Shown: piece after piece, positions 60,233 to 64,000 of the stretch | How positions within the stretch are numbered: the stretch's first letter is position 1 | How the letters are laid out: every line of letters begins with the position of its first letter | Source: Manis javanica | Taxonomy: Eukaryota > Chordata > Mammalia > Pholidota > Manidae | Assembly (NCBI RefSeq): GCF_040802235.1 | Contig: NC_133166.1 | Location: 118,372,991 to 118,436,990, forward strand | Length of the DNA: 64,000 bases | Direction of reading: 5' to 3' | Position numbers and translations under genes: made by a program | Notes under the pieces: model-generated | The model's database searches: none | Told to the model about the DNA's origin: nothing | Seen by the model: the letters and a program-made list of their open reading frames with translations, nothing else

Positions 60233-61639
60233 CTGCTTACCTCAAAGGGCTATTGTGACAATCACCTGACATAATGGATAGAAAGCACTTTGAAACTGTT
60301 ATACATGTAGGTTAAATAATGCAGATGCACATCTATATATAGATGTGACATTTACACGTATCTATAGTGTTGGAGCCAGAGGCAAGTTAGCATCTAATCT
60401 AATCATGTGGTTTCACCCTGATGGCTGCAGAGCCAGAATCAGAGTTTATGTCTTTTGGTTTCTATTCCAGGGCTCTTTCCCCAGGGGCCTTCAGGAGTCT
60501 GCAGAACTGGGCAGAAACACTGCTGCTGTGCTTCAGTCACTCTCCTTCCACTGTTTAATGTCTGATGAGACAGATGTCCGCAGGGTTCAGTTCGTGTATG
60601 ACCAACTTTGGGAGGCTCAGGAAGGGCAGAGGGAGCACTTCCAGGAAAGGGGGCGGGTGTCCATAGGAGCAGAACTGAAACACAGGAGAAGCGCAGTCTG
60701 AGCGCTCAGGCCAAAGTCCTGCAAGGTGCAGGCCAAGAAGCGACAGGGTCACAGGAAGGCTATAACTTGGGATGGAGGGGATCCTGGTGGTGATCTGTTT
60801 TTGCCTTTAAGACAGAGAAACTGAGGCCTTGTCCCAAATCACCCAGCAGTTGGGAAATCTGAGAGCTTCCAGTTTCTAATAGAGTTGTCTAGGCATCTGG
60901 ATTGTCCTCAATGTCAATTAACTAAAATTCCTGGATAAAATACATAAAGCATCACTGAAATGCAGCAGCTGCCGATCGCCTCAGCGTGTAAAGGCTTGTC
61001 AGACCTTGGATGGTGTGTCCCTGTGTCCACAGAGCAGCATCTGGCTCCCGCCCCGTGGGAGATGACACCTTGCCCTGGCACTACCACTTAATTTCCTCGG
61101 CCATCTCCACCTGGAGGCCAAGCAGAGCAGGGGACAGCCAGAGGACTGGTGTGCTCGGGTAAGAACACCAAATAGGGGCAGAACAGACCCGAGTTCACGG
61201 CCTCATTTTATACCTCCTGGCTCTCCCCTTTCTTATAAAGAAAATGGTTTTGAGTAGATAATCTCTAACTCCTAATCTATGATTCTGCTTCTCCAAGAGC
61301 AATAGGTTGCTTCAAGTTTAAGGGGCCACCTCCCTGGTTTCAAGGCTGCCAAGCAGAGGAGGCAGCTGGGGCATCTGAGCAGGGCTAGAACTCCCTGGTG
61401 CAGGCCGCTAGGAGGAACTGCCTGCCAGGCTTCTGAGTCATCCGGGAGTCCTGTCTGGACTCGTTCCTGGCTGCCTGGCAAATGCTAAGGGTCTACATGT
61501 CCCTGGGGGAGGTGAGATGGACAGTCTCTTTTGCTTCAAAGCCTCCCTCTCCCAGGGACATGTAGCCTCTTACATTCTCAAAGAGATCCCATGGGTCTGC
61601 CAGGTCAGCTCCAGACCTCTAGCTATCTCTGAAGTCTAC

Positions 61640-62010
61640 ATCCTCGCCCTCCCCATGGCACTGCTGAATCCAGCCATCTTTATCTTTCTGCCAGGGTTCT
61701 GCAGCCAGCATGTGAAGTCCTTCATGACCTGGCACCCACGCCACTTTCCTGTATCTTTTCTCTCCTCCAGCTGTAGACATGCCGAACTGTTCAGTGGTCC
61801 CCAGCATGACCATGACCTCTCAGTCATCCTGGCTTTTGGCCCATGCTCACCTCCTGGCCAGAGTGCCTTCCCCACTTGTCTGCCTTCAATGCCTACTTGA
61901 CCTTCACATTCAGTTTTCGAGTGGCCTCCACTGTGGCAAAGTCAGAAGTTCCTTGCCTGCGCTCCCAAAGCTCTTCTGACATAGATAGCATCAGCATTGC
62001 TTGTATTTCT
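61640..62010 (+). repeat. L2 fragment
   Basis: Order gtgaagtccttcatgacctg, agctgtagacatgccgaact and ttcccttgcctgcgct-like text resembles an old LINE-2. It is diverged and the boundaries are approximate. Confidence 0.5.
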
Positions 62011-62429
62011 CCCTCTGTCATCAGACCTGTGGCTCCTGTGGCAAAAGGTCTTGGTATGGGGTACATGTTGTGAGCTTGTTAAACATTTGTGAGAACTCCA
62101 GGGAAAGCTTTGAGGAAAGAAATTGGAGCAGTGGGACTCACACCAGAGAGGTGGGGTATCCTGCCTTGAGGCCCCCTTGCTGGGCTGAGCAGCCAGGTCC
62201 TCTCCAGAAGTGTGGGGTAGTGGAGAGCCATGCCTCTGGGCTAGAACACCCTGTTCACATTCCAGCTCTGCATCTCAATTGCTTGCTGTGTGCCCTTGGA
62301 CACAGCACTTCCTTCTGTCATTAAGCATTTATAGGCACGGTGGTGGCTTTGTAGTGTGTTGCCTTAGCTAAGCTGAACTATCATTCCCAGAATGCCCTTC
62401 CCTGTGGGGCCCTGGGCTTGTGGCGGCCA

Positions 62430-62830
62430 TGAGAGAAACACGAACAAGCTTCGGAAGGCGCAAGAGAAGCACAGCCACCTTGTCGCACTCAGAAGGTCGC
62501 GTGGGGCAGACGCGGGGGCCAGCACTCGCACACTGTCACTGCTCTGCCGGCCCCCCTTGTTGGCCTGGGGCAGCCGCTGGGTCCGCAGCTCCTCCGGCTC
62601 CCGGGCCCGGGTGTGTGCAGCTCTCGGGGGAGGGGCCCCCGCCTGTCCCGCAGGTCACCCGCATCATGGAGGCTGCAGGTGGTGAGAGACAGACACCGTT
62701 CCAGCTTGTCCCTCGTCTTCCCCGATTTACATCCATCTTCCTTCCCAAGCGGGCCCAGCTGAGACCAGGGACCCCACCTTATACAGACTGCAGAACCAGC
62801 GCCCACCAGCGGGCGCTCTGACCCCTACGA
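62430..62830. promoter_or_regulatory. CpG-rich patch upstream of FADS2
   Basis: About 400 bp with many CG dinucleotides in an otherwise CpG-poor stretch. Just before it, 62383-62395 reads attcccagaatgc, like a ZNF143-type promoter motif. It could be an alternative promoter between FADS2 and FADS1, or a GC-rich old repeat. No first exon is proven. Confidence 0.35.
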
Positions 62831-64000
62831 GAAACCCCTCATTCTCTACGGCTCCCTGAGGTCTGGCTTCTTTGATGGGACCCTGCTAGGCACTGAAGAC
62901 AGGGAAATAAACAAGTCATCCCCTTTGGGTCTCACATTCCCCATCTGTACAACGGGAGGAGGGGTAATTAAATGAGTAAGATTCTCAACTTCTCTGTTAA
63001 ATGTCTGATCAGATAAGCCCCCAGTGGAAGGCACACAGAGCCACTCACTGCACACCTCAAGGGCTTAGGCACAATTCCCCTGAGACAGGGCTTGGTGAGT
63101 CAAGAGGCCACCCAGGAGCCAGACTTCGATAACCTTGAGGCTGTGTCTGCTCTGAGCTAAAAGAGAGAACTTTGGGCTCAGCCCACCAGTTAGCTTGGCC
63201 AAACAACCACATTATTTTTTTTCCTTTAATCCTGAGGTCAAAGGTGGGAGGCACACAGCCTCTATACTGTGCTTCTCAAACAATCAGTGGTAAAGGACCA
63301 ACTTAAAAAAACAATTTCCAATCCATCAAGACTGACACTTTCATAAAATACAATTAAAATGAATCACTAGGAAAAGAAAAGAAAAAAAAACCAATATCCA
63401 AGGCCAGAGTTTTTTATTAGAATTAGTAGGCATAAAATTTCTCCATCAAGTTGCTATAAACATTTCTAAATGCTTACTCTCGATTCCTATACTTACCCTG
63501 GTGTGGACAGGTGACAACTCGTGGACAGGTGCTGATGTGTGGCCCGTACTTGGGAGTAGTTCTGCATGATGCCAGAGAGACCAGAGACCAGGGGCGCAGC
63601 ACCGGCTCCCTGACTGGTAGGCCCTGCTGCCCAAGGCTCCTTGCTCTTCTGGCAAACAAAATTAACAGGCCTTGGAACCATTCACTCTGTGACTTTACTC
63701 CCAGTAGGGCCCTCTCAGGGTCTCAGGTTTCTCATCTGTAAAATGGGGCACTGTTAGACCGATAAGGAGACTCGTGTAAGGGAGGGCATTGTGTAAACTC
63801 TCCATTGGGTGGAGAGGACTGGCTGAGCCTCCACTGGGTTTGGCTGTGGCTGCTTGATCTGAAGTTGGTGAAAGGGCTCCTGGAGGAGCACATTTTGGAA
63901 GTCCTGGGCACAGACACTGAGCTGCAGAGACAATGTCTTGCTTAGCTCTGCTGAAGGTTTTCATGAGATCTCTAGGAGACGGAGGGCATGCGTGCTGCCC

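Larger units (their letters stand above)
55051..64000. other. Region upstream of FADS2, no coding exon recognised
   Basis: About 9 kb holding an ERV LTR fragment, a poly(A)-tailed insertion, MIR and L2 fragments, a 69-bp duplication, and a CpG-rich patch at 62430-62830. In mammals FADS1 usually lies divergently on the far side of this region. No cytochrome b5 or histidine-box exon of FADS1 is present before 64000. Confidence 0.6.

Noticed and set aside
55051-64000. FADS1 first exon
   Set aside because: No frame here contains the HPGG cytochrome b5 motif or any histidine box. FADS1 most likely starts just beyond 64000.

Overview
The window is nuclear DNA from a placental mammal. It holds two complete, intron-rich fatty acid desaturase genes placed tail to tail. 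FADS3 is on the + strand (coding exons 6277-18655). FADS2 is on the - strand (coding exons 54365 down to 25329). I assembled both coding sequences exon by exon: 12 coding exons each, consensus GT-AG junctions throughout and an intact frame, giving 449 and 444 residues. Both proteins have an N-terminal cytochrome b5 domain with HPGG and the three histidine boxes of front-end desaturases.

Layout: 1-5,700 is repeat-rich sequence upstream of FADS3, including an old L1 broken by an LTR insertion that itself carries later insertions. 5,750-6,520 is the FADS3 CpG-island promoter and first exon. 6,502-18,960 is the rest of FADS3, with its poly(A) signal at 18941. 18,960-23,715 is the interval between the two 3' ends and has no recognisable gene. 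23,715-54,365 is FADS2, with a 1.6 kb 3' UTR and large introns holding MIR, L2, L1, MaLR and DNA-transposon remnants plus one young 664-bp retroposon. 53,600-55,050 is the FADS2 CpG-island promoter. 55,050-64,000 is the region upstream of FADS2; in other mammals it leads to the divergent FADS1 gene, but no FADS1 coding exon is visible here.

Organism: MIR, L2 and MaLR remnants together with human-like exon structure point to a placental mammal. I see no Alu, B1/B2, carnivore or ruminant SINEs. The young insertions are an L1 3' end and the 664-bp poly(A)-tailed element. Their style reminds me of pangolin sequence, but this is a weak recollection and no species is claimed.

Function: FADS2 makes the rate-limiting delta-6 (also delta-8 and delta-4) desaturation of polyunsaturated fatty acid synthesis. 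FADS3 is the paralogue reported to desaturate sphingoid bases at delta-14 and trans-vaccenate at delta-13. The two genes share every intron position and phase and, notably, the same promoter layout: CCAAT, 23 bp, ATTGG. No exotic new system was found. The most interesting items are that shared CCAAT pair, the young 664-bp retroposon with clean target-site duplications, and the nested insertions near the left end.
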